A program made the translations under genes and the position numbers. Shown one piece after another: positions 33,501 to 42,969 of a DNA stretch of 64,000 nucleotides; within the stretch, counting starts at the first letter, position 1, and each line of letters starts with the position of its first letter. Origin of the DNA: Bugula neritina (lineage: Eukaryota > Bryozoa > Gymnolaemata > Cheilostomatida > Bugulidae); contig OZ037769.1 in the NCBI GenBank assembly GCA_964035545.1, positions 13,134,633-13,198,632 of the forward strand, read 5' to 3'. The notes beneath the pieces are model-generated. The model was not told the DNA's origin. It saw only the letters and a list, made by a program, of their open reading frames with translations, and ran no database searches.

Positions 33501-35712
33501 GGGGGCGCTGCTGATAGAGCAGTACCACGAGAGTGTGAAACAGCAGTCTAAGACTAGGAACAAAGGCAAACGCGGGGCGGAGGTTGTACTTTTACCACTC
33601 AATGTGTTGTTATTTATATGCATGTGGGGTGTCATGTAGCCATAGTATCTGTTGTAATGGAGCTGTTTGTTTTTTGTTGATCTGGATATGACCTTGACCT
33701 CAACTAGTTCTATAGGACGATGTAGTCTGTGTTAATCCAGCTCATACATGACTCAATACGTTTTATATGCTATTACAGTTGATTATGCAGCTACTACATG
33801 TCTTGTTAAGAACTTTATGGGACGTATTTCTATACACACAGCAGATCTTTATTGTTCATTAGAAGATTTAATCTGTTGAATCCCTTAATTTTTTATAATA
33901 TAGTAATATAATATTTATAAATAATTAATATAAATATAATGTGATATGATAAAATATAGTAATATAATATTTATAAACAGTCAATATAAATATAATGTAA
34001 TATAATATAATATAGTAATATAATATTTATAAGTAATTAATATAATAAATAATATTATAATAAATTGAGAAAGTTGTTTATATAAAATCTAGTACCAAAT
34101 TCTTGCCAGCCAAACTAATATAAGAAGTTGCAGAAGTCTGTATTGTTGAACTGTTTTATCTGTAGGCATTGTCTGCCCTTGCCGGTCTCCTGGAGGAAGA
34201 TTCCTCGGCTGTGTCTGACACGAAGCTGATAGACAACGCGTGGCGAGGGGCGGAGGCCTATCATTTCTACCTCCTGGCTCAGAGACAGCTGTATCAAGGT
34301 CATGTGGCTAAGGCTTTCGTCACCTCTCAGGTGCTTACGCTCTACGAGGATATCATGAGTCCCAAGATGATACACTCTCTCATAGGTATGCTAGTGTTAC
34401 ACCACACTAGAAAATGTGTCAGCTGCTGTTATGCCACACTATAAGATCTAATCGATGTTGCGCTGGATCAACTTACAACTGAAGAATGCTTTTTGGTTAA
34501 TATTATTAGGAGTCATCTTCCCATAAAGTTTATATACCAGCAATTATCTTTAGTGCAAAGAAAACTAGCCATACTTTAAAAGAGTATAATTTAATAATGG
34601 AGTTTTATATTTTATAGCAGTTTTAAATGGAAAGTTGCAACAAAGTAAAAAAAATTAAATGCAATGTTAGCAATAGGCAAAACTCGTAATCGTAAAATGA
34701 TTTTGAATTTTTTATAAAGTATGTGATTTAAAAAAAAATAAATAACTGATCAATATAGAATGCAAAGCATACGAGAGGGGTAAATATTAGCGGTATATTC
34801 TCTGTTAGTCATCGGCTCTGTTGACGTTTCATGACGTTATGCTGTTGCAGCTCTCATCAGCGTCACGTCTAAACAGTTTGCCACGGCCTCCAAATCCTTC
34901 ACCAAACTGGAAACTCTTCCGGATCTTTCCGAGAGTGAGAAGGAAGAGTTTGGTGATTTGGCACTGGAGGTGTTCATCAAGTGAGTCACGTTCTGTTAGT
35001 GAAAGTGTCTTTATTACGTTCATGTATGTGTGTGGTACTCTACGTCGTGCGTTTAGTCATAGGCCCGATTCATTATCAGTTGAATTTGTCACTGTAGTTC
35101 AGTTAGTGCCTGAAACTTTCTAGCTGAGCTAACTTACTTCTATAAGTTATAAGAACTTAAAAGTATAAGTAATAAAAAATTATATTATTATGTTCTGTCC
35201 TTCTCAAACTTCAAGATTTTCAATATATATTTACTTATTCTATTATGCTTCACAAATACGCTCTTCTCTATAATTGCAGGTACAGTCCAAAAGACAAGGC
35301 CCCAATGACCTTCAACTACCACAGTATGACTTCAGAGTGAGTGTTGTCACCATGGTGATTAGTATATCCTAAACACTTGGTAGAATTATGTAGTTCTACA
35401 GTTAATTGTGGTTGTTCATGTCTATTGAAAGTATATTTAGCAATAGTGTTAATTTTATACTGTGTTTGCTGTATCCACCAATCACAAAGCAGTTACCATT
35501 ACTCCTTCCAATCATAAGTTTAGTTTTACTTCATGGACCAATCACATTCTTCCAATCATTACAGAGACGCCAAGAAGTTAGTGTGTGTAGCATCTGGTAG
35601 AGAAATGAATGAGTACCAGTTCTGGATGTGCAGCACCTGCAAGCACTGTGCCTACGAGAAAGAGATATCTCAATACAAGACCTGTCCACTCTGCCACACT
35701 TCTATCAACTAG
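18518..35712 (+). CDS. WDR35: WD repeat-containing protein 35 (IFT121), 25 exons
   Basis: WDR35 is a subunit of the IFT-A complex, which drives retrograde transport and membrane-protein import in cilia. Coding exons: 18518-18541, 19465-19582, 19676-19837, 20507-20688, 21576-21656, 21942-22110, 22440-22579, 23162-23287, 23802-23894, 24229-24321, 24759-24955, 25763-25886, 26030-26139, 26646-26856, 27449-27577, 28420-28626, 28959-29044, 29787-29933, 30339-30534, 32270-32482, 33436-33582, 34166-34385, 34851-34980, 35280-35336, 35565-35712. All introns are GT-AG and phases match. The sum is 3,510 nt, giving 1,169 residues, the length of human WDR35. The N-terminal half is two WD40 propellers ([26 protein letters not shown]); the C-terminal half is a TPR-like solenoid ([19 protein letters not shown]) ending in a cysteine pair module (CSTCKHC, CPLC). 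An AATAAA at 35,850 follows the stop. Eleven or more introns hold minisatellites. Confidence 0.95.
18560..18990. repeat. Degenerate ACT/AATAGT simple repeat in WDR35 intron 1
   Basis: Runs of ACTAATAGTAATACTAATAG-type sequence with TAG/TAC/TAT substitutions, including a pure AGT run near 18,828. The same kind of sequence recurs at 53,565-54,060 and 54,620-54,860. The short open frame across it is a by-product. Confidence 0.6.
19857..20035. repeat. 34-bp minisatellite in WDR35 intron 3, about 5 copies
   Basis: The unit is of the form CAAGGTCACTGTCACAGCTC followed by AAGCATTGCAGTGT, in register at 34-bp spacing (for example 19,887 and 19,921). Each copy contains an acceptor-like CATTGCAG. Confidence 0.85.
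20805..20900 (-). repeat. tRNA-derived SINE-like fragment
   Basis: The minus strand reads TAGCGCAATGGTTGGCAAGC (A-box-like) and GCGGTTCAATACCCG (B-box-like, GGTTCRA core) at tRNA spacing, followed by a T-rich stretch. No tRNA cloverleaf closes, so this is a retroposed tRNA-like head rather than a tRNA gene. It lies in WDR35 intron 4. Confidence 0.5.
23430..23801. repeat. 53-bp array carrying duplicated 3' splice sites (WDR35 intron 8)
   Basis: Seven units precede the true start of exon 9. Exon-like starts stand at 23432, 23485, 23538, 23591, 23644, 23697, 23749 and, for the real exon, 23802. Each unit contains TACTTACAG (TATTTACAG in the first) followed by the first 24 nt of exon 9 (TGGGGGTACTTCAGTAATAC...), then a TAG stop in frame. 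One copy has lost a T after the AG. Confidence 0.95.
23895..24000. repeat. 39-bp array starting at the intron 9 donor of WDR35
   Basis: The donor GTAAGTTCACGCTGGTTGTA at 23,895 recurs as GTAAGTTCATATTGG at 23,934 and GTAAGTTCACATTGG at 23,973. Each unit also contains an ACAGTAAGTA. Three copies, the first being the real 5' splice site. Confidence 0.9.
24361..24740. repeat. 20-bp minisatellite in WDR35 intron 10, about 18 copies
   Basis: The unit TATACTGTATACTCACAT(A/G)T repeats at 20-bp spacing. Because all three frames stay open over long stretches, it produces spurious proteins (LYCILT...YTVYSH). Confidence 0.95.
24973..25655. repeat. 17-19 bp minisatellite in WDR35 intron 11, about 40 copies
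   Basis: The unit is GTTAGTTACT(A/G)TATACT with an occasional extra AT. It fills most of intron 11. Confidence 0.95.
26267..26450 (+). repeat. tRNA-derived SINE, copy A (WDR35 intron 13)
   Basis: The head GGGAGCAGCCGTGGTCTAGG contains an RNA polymerase III A box (TGGTCTAGGAG) and GGTTCAAGCCC is a B box. The body shares GTTAGGAAGAGCATCCAGTC, ATTGCTCCTGTGCC and GAATAAGTCCTT with copies at 56,504 and 61,680. The head has lost about 9 bp compared with copy B. Confidence 0.8.
26842..27195. repeat. 31-bp array carrying duplicated 5' splice sites (WDR35 exon 14/intron 14)
   Basis: The unit consists of the last 15 nt of exon 14 (AACATGGAGCCTGAG) plus the first 16 nt of the intron (GTGGGTGTGGCTAATG). 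GAG|GTGGGT-like junctions occur at 26,856 (real), 26,887, 26,918, 26,950 and 26,981, then continue with more divergence to about 27,195. Confidence 0.88.
27655..27845. repeat. ACTT/ACTC simple repeat in WDR35 intron 15
   Basis: A run of TTACTTACTCACTTAC-type 4-bp units with substitutions. Confidence 0.85.
29640..29786. repeat. 66-bp array carrying duplicated 3' splice sites (WDR35 intron 17)
   Basis: Acceptor-like ACTTGTGTxTxTAG|AG ends at 29,654 and 29,720, each exactly 66 bp before the next, and the real acceptor ends at 29,786. Half-units add TTTACAG at 29,685 and 29,751. The array stops at the exon 18 border. Confidence 0.85.
30030..30320. repeat. 14-bp minisatellite in WDR35 intron 18
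   Basis: The unit GGTACTACTCACTG (with CGCTAGTACTACTCACT variants) repeats across most of the intron. Confidence 0.85.
30541..32265. repeat. 1.7-kb 15-bp minisatellite filling WDR35 intron 19
   Basis: The unit TGTAATATACTATAC (variants CTGTAC, CTCTAC, TTATAC) repeats well over 100 times between exons 19 and 20. The period is a multiple of three and lacks stops in some frames, so it yields long artificial proteins of ILYCN and VIYYT pentamers. Confidence 0.95.
32800..33430. repeat. Diverged AT-rich tandem repeats in WDR35 intron 20
   Basis: Two successive families: a long unit with CTACTACAGCTACACTACTA and ACCTGCTATACATATTTCTA, and then a 35-40 bp unit with ACACATGCTATACTATTCCT. Together they reach the acceptor of exon 21. 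Confidence 0.85.
33893..34065. repeat. About 60-bp AT repeat in WDR35 intron 21, 3 copies
   Basis: Three copies of a unit around TATAGTAATATAATATTTAT followed by AA(A/C)(A/T)A(A/G)T(C/T)AATATAAATATAATG. Confidence 0.8.
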
Positions 35713-36321
35713 AACACATTAGATAAGGCGTCAAGAAAAGGCCGAGTAATGCTTAATCGTTCTGCAGTCAATACTACAACACCAGGTGGCAGCACTCACA
35801 ATCTTTCCTCCGCTATCAAAGAGCTAGCGGGAGTCTCGCCAAACTGTTCAATAAATAAAGACAGCTTGGAGAAAGACCGCGAAGTCATTACGACACGAAT
35901 ATTTTCCCAAAATTTGATTGGAACACCGTCTGCTTCACCTTGACCTCTGTTTCACCTTGACCTCTATTGTAAACGGTATACAAGAGTGTCGTTGTGAATC
36001 AAAGTAGCAGCACTAAATTCTCAAGTTCTTGGTTAAATCGATCTCTTTTCTTGTTTTATTTAATATGTTTTAGTTGATATTTCAGAAGTCACTGTTTTAT
36101 AATTTTCCGTCCAGTCTTTGAATATAGCTGTTATAGCACAGATCTGCTTTGTTTATATTCAGAAATGCAACCTCTAATAAACCATAAAAGTAATTCTATG
36201 CCCTTAATGCTACGCAAGACATTAAATTATATGAATTGCTAACAAAACTTAATGTTTCTCATCAGCTCCCCCACTGCTTGCAATGTAGGTTAGAGACTAG
36301 TATATTTAGTCTGAGTAGTGT
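35713..36321. other. Shared 3' flank of convergent WDR35 and GNAT copy 1
   Basis: It contains the WDR35 3' untranslated region with AATAAA at 35,850-35,855, then a short AT-rich spacer to the stop codon of the minus-strand GNAT gene. A 64-residue open frame at 35,749-35,943 lies in the UTR and has no recognisable motif. Confidence 0.5.
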
Positions 36322-36807
36322 TTAGTCACTCTGTACTTTTGTCGTGTCCAACTGATATAGGTGATAGCCATCTTCTTCAGGTATAACAGTGGCTCCAGTT
36401 TCGACTGAAAATTCGTGAAATCCCATGTCATTTTTTGATGATACCCATTCTAGCTGAAAACATCCCATTTCGAGTGAAATATCAATTATTTTTGTGAACA
36501 ATTGGAGTTGCACCTCCTTTCTTAATGTTGCTAATGCATAGAGCTCACTCATGTTGATATATCGGCCAACGTAGACGCAATATCCAAAGGAGTAAATCAG
36601 ATAGCCTACTATCCTAGTGTCTATTTCACAGACTAAACAGTAGAACTTTGCGGGCTTGCTGATGTAGTCCTCAATCAACTTCTTTATGTTAGGTACATGG
36701 CTAGTTGGCAGTCCAAACTCTTCTGTTCTCTTTATTATCAGTGGATGAATTTGGGTGAAATCTTCTTCTGTAGCTTTCCTTACAATCAGTTTATCAACAT
36801 GCTCCAT
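36322..36807 (-). CDS. SAT-like GNAT acetyltransferase, array copy 1
   Basis: A single-exon gene of 161 residues starting MEHVDKLIVRKATEEDFTQI. The fold markers of spermidine/spermine N1-acetyltransferases (SSAT) are present: FYCLVCE (beta strand), RIVGYLIYSFGY and an MSELYA stretch. Where SSAT has R-G-x-G-x-G this copy has ATLRKEVQLQLF, and the SSAT catalytic Tyr position (four residues before the GA of ETGATV) is Ser. Acetyl transfer is therefore uncertain. The first 50-odd residues are almost identical to copy 4, while the rest differs. It converges on WDR35 with a 609-bp gap. Confidence 0.85.
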   Translation of the reverse strand: MEHVDKLIVRKATEEDFTQIHPLIIKRTEEFGLPTSHVPNIKKLIEDYISKPAKFYCLVCEIDTRIVGYLIYSFGYCVYVGRYINMSELYALATLRKEVQLQLFTKIIDISLEMGCFQLEWVSSKNDMGFHEFSVETGATVIPEEDGYHLYQLDTTKVQSD

Positions 36808-38423
36808 GATGGTTTTTCATCCCACTGAAAATGAATACCTTGTAAGCTATATTCTATCATTGTGCGTGTGCGGTGGTACGTAACGTTTTGAATTATGTGC
36901 AAGGCACGCCTTTTGTGCGTACTGCTAATTCGGTGTCCCATTAGATTACTAAATGACCGAATTATCTGGGTAGTACTGCAATAATTACACTAATCTTTTT
37001 AGTAGTATCCCAACTGGCAGGTTTATGGAAAGCATATGCTAAGTACACAGATATATGAAACCAACATAACATTCCCCATAGCCTCATATCTTATAACATT
37101 GCAAACAGTGTAACTCTACTAAACCAGGTTGTGTTTGTAATTAAAGGAGCTAAACTAAAGTTCTACATTAAAAAAATATTGCTGGTAACAAAGGCTATTG
37201 TATGTAGTATTTGCAGTCATTGTGGCCCAGTTTATGTTGTTCTTTTTATGTGAATGCTCTACAGAATTGTGCCCAATTAAGAAATTAACATGGCGTGCAT
37301 TATTAAAGAAGATATGAAGAGCTTAAACAAATAATGAAAGTTTACTGCAAATAACAAATTTGTGAAATTTAGCACTGAGCTTGCCATGATACATGCTTTC
37401 ATACGCTTGGCAATTGTTGCTCAAATTTAGCCTATATTACACATTTATATAACCCCTATAACTACATTATAGCAAAAGCTAACTATACTACAATAATATT
37501 TAAACGATTGGAATGTAATAAACATACACTGCATCTGAACCGACTTCGATCTGTGTGGGTACAACCCAAAAATTTGAGCTGAGGCTAATTTATTTATTGT
37601 GAATACCAGATTAAGCCCATTGAACATGGTGGTTGGCATTTGCTATCAACTTTGGGATATTGAATGGACTTGGCCAGTTTTCTCATTGAAACTCAAGTAA
37701 AGTAATTAAGTTATTATCGCTCTACAGATGGTTTAATACATTCCTATATAATGCAAAATTTAATATAGAGTCATCTCTCATACTTTGATAAAATATGTAT
37801 CCATTTCACACTTGTTATCCTGTCATCTTACTTTTTAACTAAAGTAAATTTTTATACCCCCTTCACTCTCATGAGCATTCTATTCGAATTAATGTGCATG
37901 ATTTCACTGCATGTCATCAATCATGTGCGCAGCAGTATCGGAAATCTAATCACCAGCTCATGTGTTTGATGTATATCAGTGTAGTCAGAAGCCTTACTAA
38001 CTTGCCTTTCAGAAACAGACTTCAAAGTTAAACTGGCATGCATTTTTTATTTCTACCAATAGCTTGCGATCTTAAAGATACATGAATAGCTTAAGGGGAG
38101 GGGGCTAGTGAAGGAACAAATCCACATAGATCAACTGATAACAGCTTTGAATACACTATAGTTTTTTCCTGACGAAGAAATAGAAAAGCAAATATCACAT
38201 ACATGAGTTTATTCTACTGATCATATGTTTTATAAATGCTATTTGTGGGCTTAAGGTGTTAGTTTAGTTCAATACTGGGAAAAGATAATTTGAATACACA
38301 CGGACACCAACAACTTCATCACATCATAGATGCTGAATATGAGCATAGGATGGAACAATTACATGTCATTAAAACTTATTCCTTTGTACTCAAATTTCTG
38401 CATTCTGTTATAGTTCCTATCAG
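36808..38423. other. Spacer between GNAT copies 1 and 2
   Basis: 1.6 kb of AT-rich sequence with no supported gene or RNA. The upstream control region of copy 1 must lie at its left end, but no clear element was recognised. Confidence 0.4.
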
Positions 38424-38930
38424 TCATTGTCTACTTGCAGACAGCACCTGTCTTTCAATGTCAAGCTGATCAAGCTGATAATGCACGTACCCTTCCTCCT
38501 CAAAATAAACCGTGGCTCCATGTTTAATCCAAAACTCATGCATTTCTAAACTGTTCTTGGATGAAAGCCAGGCTAACCTTTGATGTCCTGTGTTCAGAGT
38601 TATCCTAACCATTCTCTTGAGCAGTTGAAGCTGTGCCACTTCTTGATATTCAGGAATTGAATAAATTTCGCTCACATTAGTAAATCGGCCACTGTATACA
38701 CAATATCCATATGTGTAGATCACATAGCCTATAATCTTAGTATCTAGTTCACATACTAAACAATAGAACTTTGCGGGCCTGCTGCAGTAGTCCCTAACCA
38801 GCTTGTTAATGTCAGAGATGCCGCCATCTGACAAATTTAATTCCTCAGCTCTTTTAACAATCAGTGGATGGATTTGGATAAAATCTTTTCCTGTTGCTTC
38901 CCTTATAACTAAACCATCAACTTGATTCAT
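38424..38930 (-). CDS. SAT-like GNAT acetyltransferase, array copy 2
   Basis: 168 residues, single exon, starting MNQVDGLVIREATGKDF. It carries RPAKFYCLVCELDTKIIGY, then YVIYTYGY and VSEIYS. The acetyl-CoA loop reads PEYQEVAQLQLLKR, with no glycines, and the catalytic Tyr position is Trp (HEFWIKHGA). The N-terminal half is closest to copy 5 (shared LSDGGISDINKLVRDYC). A 70-bp direct duplication lies just upstream of the start (39,005-39,137). Substrate unknown; polyamines or related amines are the family precedent. Confidence 0.87.
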   Translation of the reverse strand: MNQVDGLVIREATGKDFIQIHPLIVKRAEELNLSDGGISDINKLVRDYCSRPAKFYCLVCELDTKIIGYVIYTYGYCVYSGRFTNVSEIYSIPEYQEVAQLQLLKRMVRITLNTGHQRLAWLSSKNSLEMHEFWIKHGATVYFEEEGYVHYQLDQLDIERQVLSASRQ

Positions 38931-39004
38931 ATTTTAGGCTGCACTGTTATACAAAAGCTAAGCATGCACTGCTATATAGATAGTGTAGTGTCAGTGTAGT
39001 TCTA

Positions 39005-39137
39005 ACAGTGCGTTAGTACTGTATCACATTGACAACCAATCATAATTGTTTATTTGCCAGTCTAAGTTAGTTATAAGTGCGCTAGTACTATATCACATTG
39101 ACAACCAACCATAATTGTTTATTTGCCAGTCTAAAGT
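39005..39137. repeat. Direct duplication (about 66 bp) upstream of GNAT copy 2
   Basis: CACATTGACAACCAATCATA and TTGTTTATTTGCCAGTCTAA occur twice in the same order, with TAGTAC(T)GTATCACATT before each. It lies within 210 bp of the start codon of copy 2, so it could affect the promoter. Confidence 0.85.
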
Positions 39138-39823
39138 TTTTTTGTATAAGCAGTCAGTTATAACATAACATGTTTGCAAGAGATCAATAGGCATTTAGGT
39201 GCAGGTGTGGAACAACTGCAAAATCTTTTAGATGCTTTTCAATTGTTTTCATGAATTTTAGTTTGATTGGAATGATCATCTATATATGGCTTAATTTTAG
39301 TGCTAAATTATCAAACAGTGCAGTATTTCAAGCTATATGTGAATATTTGGTAGTTAGTTTGTGTAAAAATGAGAACACATACATACACTAGTACACTAGC
39401 AGTAAAAACCTTTATTATTCGCTATGTATTTATTGCAAAGATTTGACTAACATACCAATTGGGGTAGAAATTTACTTATATATACCTTAAAAACACTAAT
39501 ACCTACTAAAACATATTTATAAGATATATTAGTCGTTGACACAATAGTATGTGTCAGAATAAAAGATAACATTCCTATACATCTATATATGGTATATATA
39601 CAGTGTAATATCTGATTTTAAATGTTTCTAGCTTAACCAATATGCTCTCATCTCTTAATCTATATCCAAAGTTAAACTTGCTTCAAGTGATATGTTTTAA
39701 TCTGAAAGCCTGTTACTTATATTCAGACATATTATATAGAAACTTGCATCTGGTAACTCCAATATAATACATGTGTGCAAGTAAAGATTACTTCACCAAG
39801 TAATGATATTTTGTATTAAACAG
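39138..39823. other. Spacer between GNAT copies 2 and 3
   Basis: AT-rich, no supported gene or repeat beyond short TA runs. Confidence 0.4.
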
Positions 39824-40321
39824 TCACTCTGTGGCCAGACAATGTCGATCCTGGATTGTAGACACGTCCAGCTGATAATGTAAATATCCTTCTTCTTCAG
39901 AGTAAACTATGGCTTCATTCTTTATCCAGAACTCATGCATTTCGGAGCTGTTCTTAGATGAAAGCCAGGCTAACCTCTGGTATCCCAAGTTGTTAGTTAT
40001 CTCCACTATTCTTTTGAATAGTGGGAGTTGTGCCGCCTCTCGGTATTTAGGACTAACGTATAACTCTTCCATACTGATTGATCTGCCCAAAAATACGCAA
40101 TATCCATGAGTGTAAATTGCATAGCCTATGACTCTAGCATGAGCTGTTTCACATACTAAACAGCAAAACTTTGCGGGCTTACTGTAGTAGTCCTTAACCA
40201 ACTTATTAATATCCGCTACATCGTTAGTTGCTAGACTAAGCTCTTCTGCTCTTTTCACAATCAGTGGATGGATTTCTGTGAAATCTTCCCCAGTAGCTTC
40301 TCTTATAATCACTTCATCCAT
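39824..40321 (-). CDS. SAT-like GNAT acetyltransferase, array copy 3
   Basis: 165 residues, single exon, starting MDEVIIREATGEDFTEIHPL. The family core KPAKFCCLVCE is followed by a one- to two-residue insertion (TAHARVIGY) relative to the other copies. The SMEELYV strand is intact. The acetyl-CoA loop is SPKYREAAQLPLFKR, without glycines. The catalytic Tyr position is Trp, and the otherwise conserved GA is EA (IKNEAIV). The C-terminal tail STIQDRHCLATE is closest to that of copy 5 (STIQEKHCLGFN). Confidence 0.87.
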   Translation of the reverse strand: MDEVIIREATGEDFTEIHPLIVKRAEELSLATNDVADINKLVKDYYSKPAKFCCLVCETAHARVIGYAIYTHGYCVFLGRSISMEELYVSPKYREAAQLPLFKRIVEITNNLGYQRLAWLSSKNSSEMHEFWIKNEAIVYSEEEGYLHYQLDVSTIQDRHCLATE

Positions 40322-42390
40322 GACTTATTAGTAGTCCCAGCTATAAGCACTACGCATGTAAAGGCCACCAGGCTTATTACTGAAGCAGGAGTGTACCTAC
40401 AGAAAGGTTTCTAGTACTCTAGCTGATTAGAATGACATAATGCTGGGATACTGATAGGGGATAGATCTGCAACCAATCGCGTAGCTTTAAGAGTCTGTGA
40501 TATATAAATGGCTGCAAAAATGCAGTCATTTATTTACATAATCATTATTACACTAGACTTTACAGAGTTAACAAAGAAGGAAGTATAGCCTTGAATCCTT
40601 ATTTGAGTAAAAATATGGGTGCCTGTGCAGCCTCCTTTCCTCATATACAAGTGGAGCTTCACTACTACTCATAAAATATATTTAGTACAAGTGTACTTTG
40701 ACCTTTCTGTTTATGGTCTTATATATCTATCACTGAATAATATGAGTGGGGAGGTTTACTTTTGTTTAGTACATTTTACGTGAGCCACCACGGGTATTTT
40801 TGATAAATATGATATTATATATTACTTTAATGCATGCACTGCATCTTAAAATTATTTTTTACACGCATGTGGATTAAATATATTAATATAATAATATAAT
40901 ATTGGCTTGTAGACTAAGTTTACGTCATTTAGGTAAAAGTATGGGTGGGTGTGCAGCCTCCTCTCCCCATATTCAAGCAGAACTTCTTTGTAACAAAAGT
41001 CACAGGTTTGTCTTATTAGATGAATTGTGTGCTGCAAGTTCTTTTCGAAAATCTATTTATTTATTGGAAGTCAAAATGCGGTTCTGGAAAAGATTTTCTG
41101 CTAAATTCACAGCACACACAAAATTCCAATTTCAATAGTTTTAAAAGGTGCCATCCAACATTTATTTGTGGTGCTCAAGCTTATAAGCGTGATCCATGTG
41201 TGTTTTAATTCAAGAAGCATGACTCCAAAATGATAAATTAAACAATAGGACAATTGCTTTATACCGATAACTATAGAACTTAGAACTGCATGCTTGTATA
41301 AGTCATGAAATTAATTGAATACAATTTATATGTTATATATTGTATTTCAACAGTATATATACATGTATTCCATGTAGCCTGTGCTCGATGTTTTTATTGA
41401 CAGATACATGAAGAGTTAAACTGTATATATAGCAATTTCCTAGTTTCCATTGCATCAAATGAATCACCCATCAATACCCCTTGATGAATTACTGTTTTCC
41501 TGTTATGCTAAATTTGAAATTTGTAAATTTCGAGAAAGATATACATTACATAATCTGGGGATAATCTCCTATAGTGAAAGCATGAATAGTATGACACAAT
41601 AATACTACATGCTTTTCTTTTTAGTGAGAGTTTTACACCCTTGTCATGTTTATAACTGCTATAAGAAGTGTATGCACTTATCATACGCCAACTTTATTTT
41701 ATTTGTATTTTAATATAATTTAGTGCAAAATATAAGCAACAGATATGTCATGCTGATTTTTTTCTTTTTATCACCTGAAATATACAGTTTAGCTAAAAAG
41801 ATATATCATGAACAGTCAGTACTTTTGTAAACATGTACCAGCTTAGTTCATGAATTTAAAATTAAAGAATTCTTGACACATTTCAGCTATGCAGCATTAA
41901 GGTAGTTAGTTATCGCTGACTTCCATTACATGCTATTCTTAGCTGCTGCAACACACAGCTTTATCGCTGACTTGGCTTAAAAGTTTAAACTTCAAATTTA
42001 CAAACAATGCAGAAAATACTTCCGAGAACAAAACTTTTAGAAGTACATGCAACTATGGTATTGAGAGTTGAGTGTGCCAGGAATGACTTATTGTGTTAGA
42101 TAGCAACAAGCATGGAGCAACAATCTTAATCTTTGAATTTATTGTTTACTCTTTGTCTTGTACTCTATCAAAATATCAAAACATGAGCTCTTTAAACCGT
42201 CTTCCTGGCAAGTGAAACTACTAACAATTATAATACAAGCAAAAATAACATAACAAAAAGCCAAAAACTAGCTGAACAAGCTGCAAAAAGCTAATATATA
42301 CTTTCATTAAAATATTGGGCAAACAGTTTTCTGTTATCTATACAGGTTATAATAATAAATCTATTAGTCAAAATTCTAACAAAAAATGTT
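40322..42390. other. Spacer between GNAT copies 3 and 4
   Basis: 2 kb, AT-rich. A diverged direct repeat of about 70 bp around GTGCAGCCTCCT(T/C)(T/C)CC is present at about 40,605-40,670 and 40,930-40,998. No gene was supported; open frames at 40,852-41,208 overlap on both strands and lack motifs. Confidence 0.4.
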
Positions 42391-42873
42391 TCATATTTGT
42401 GGCATTGGACCAAGTTTTTTAAAATCTCCTGCCTCCAAATTATACAGCAAATATCCATCCTCCTTGGACATTACAGACGTGCCATTCTCAACTAGAAATT
42501 TACTGAACTCTGTATTATCAGGAGCAGAACATTCCATCTGAAGACACTTGAATTCTAGAGCGATGTCGACTAGTCTGTGTAACATTGGGAGTTGTGCTAC
42601 ATCTCTGTATTCGCGTAGCACATAGAGTTCATCTATGTTAATAGACCGGCCAATCCACGATGAGTAGGCGTAAGAGTAACTCAGATAGCCTATAATCCTA
42701 GTGTCTAGTTCACAGGCTAAACAGTAGAACTTTGCGGGCTTGCTGCTGTAGTCCTCAATCAACTGCTTTATGTTAGGTACATGGCTAGTTGGCAGTCCAA
42801 ACTCTTCTGTTCTTTTTATTATCAGTGGATGAATTTGGGTGAAATCTTCTTCTGTAGCTTTCCTTACAAGCAT
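42391..42873 (-). CDS. SAT-like GNAT acetyltransferase, array copy 4
   Basis: The open frame extends upstream to an ATG at 42,969 (192 residues), but the paralogues begin at the equivalent of MLVRKATEEDF, so the ATG at 42,871-42,873 (160 residues) is preferred. Residues 1-50 and the underlying 145 bp nearly match copy 1, whereas the C-terminal half does not. This copy keeps the SSAT-like Trp in YSSWIGRSINIDELYV, where SSAT has PWIG before its substrate-binding acids. The acetyl-CoA loop is REYRDVAQLPMLHR, with no glycine, and the catalytic Tyr position is Leu (FSKFLVENGT). Confidence 0.85.
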   Translation of the reverse strand: MLVRKATEEDFTQIHPLIIKRTEEFGLPTSHVPNIKQLIEDYSSKPAKFYCLACELDTRIIGYLSYSYAYSSWIGRSINIDELYVLREYRDVAQLPMLHRLVDIALEFKCLQMECSAPDNTEFSKFLVENGTSVMSKEDGYLLYNLEAGDFKKLGPMPQI

Positions 42874-42969
42874 TTTGCTAAGTTGAGTTCTTAATGTCAC
42901 CGCACAGAGGATATTTGAAATAGCGGAATGAGTTTGAGAGAGTTTGGTTATAGTACCCTCATTACTCAC

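Noticed and set aside
35749-35943. Open frame of 64 codons after the WDR35 stop
   Set aside because: It lies in the 3' untranslated region, contains the polyadenylation signal, and shows no recognisable domain.
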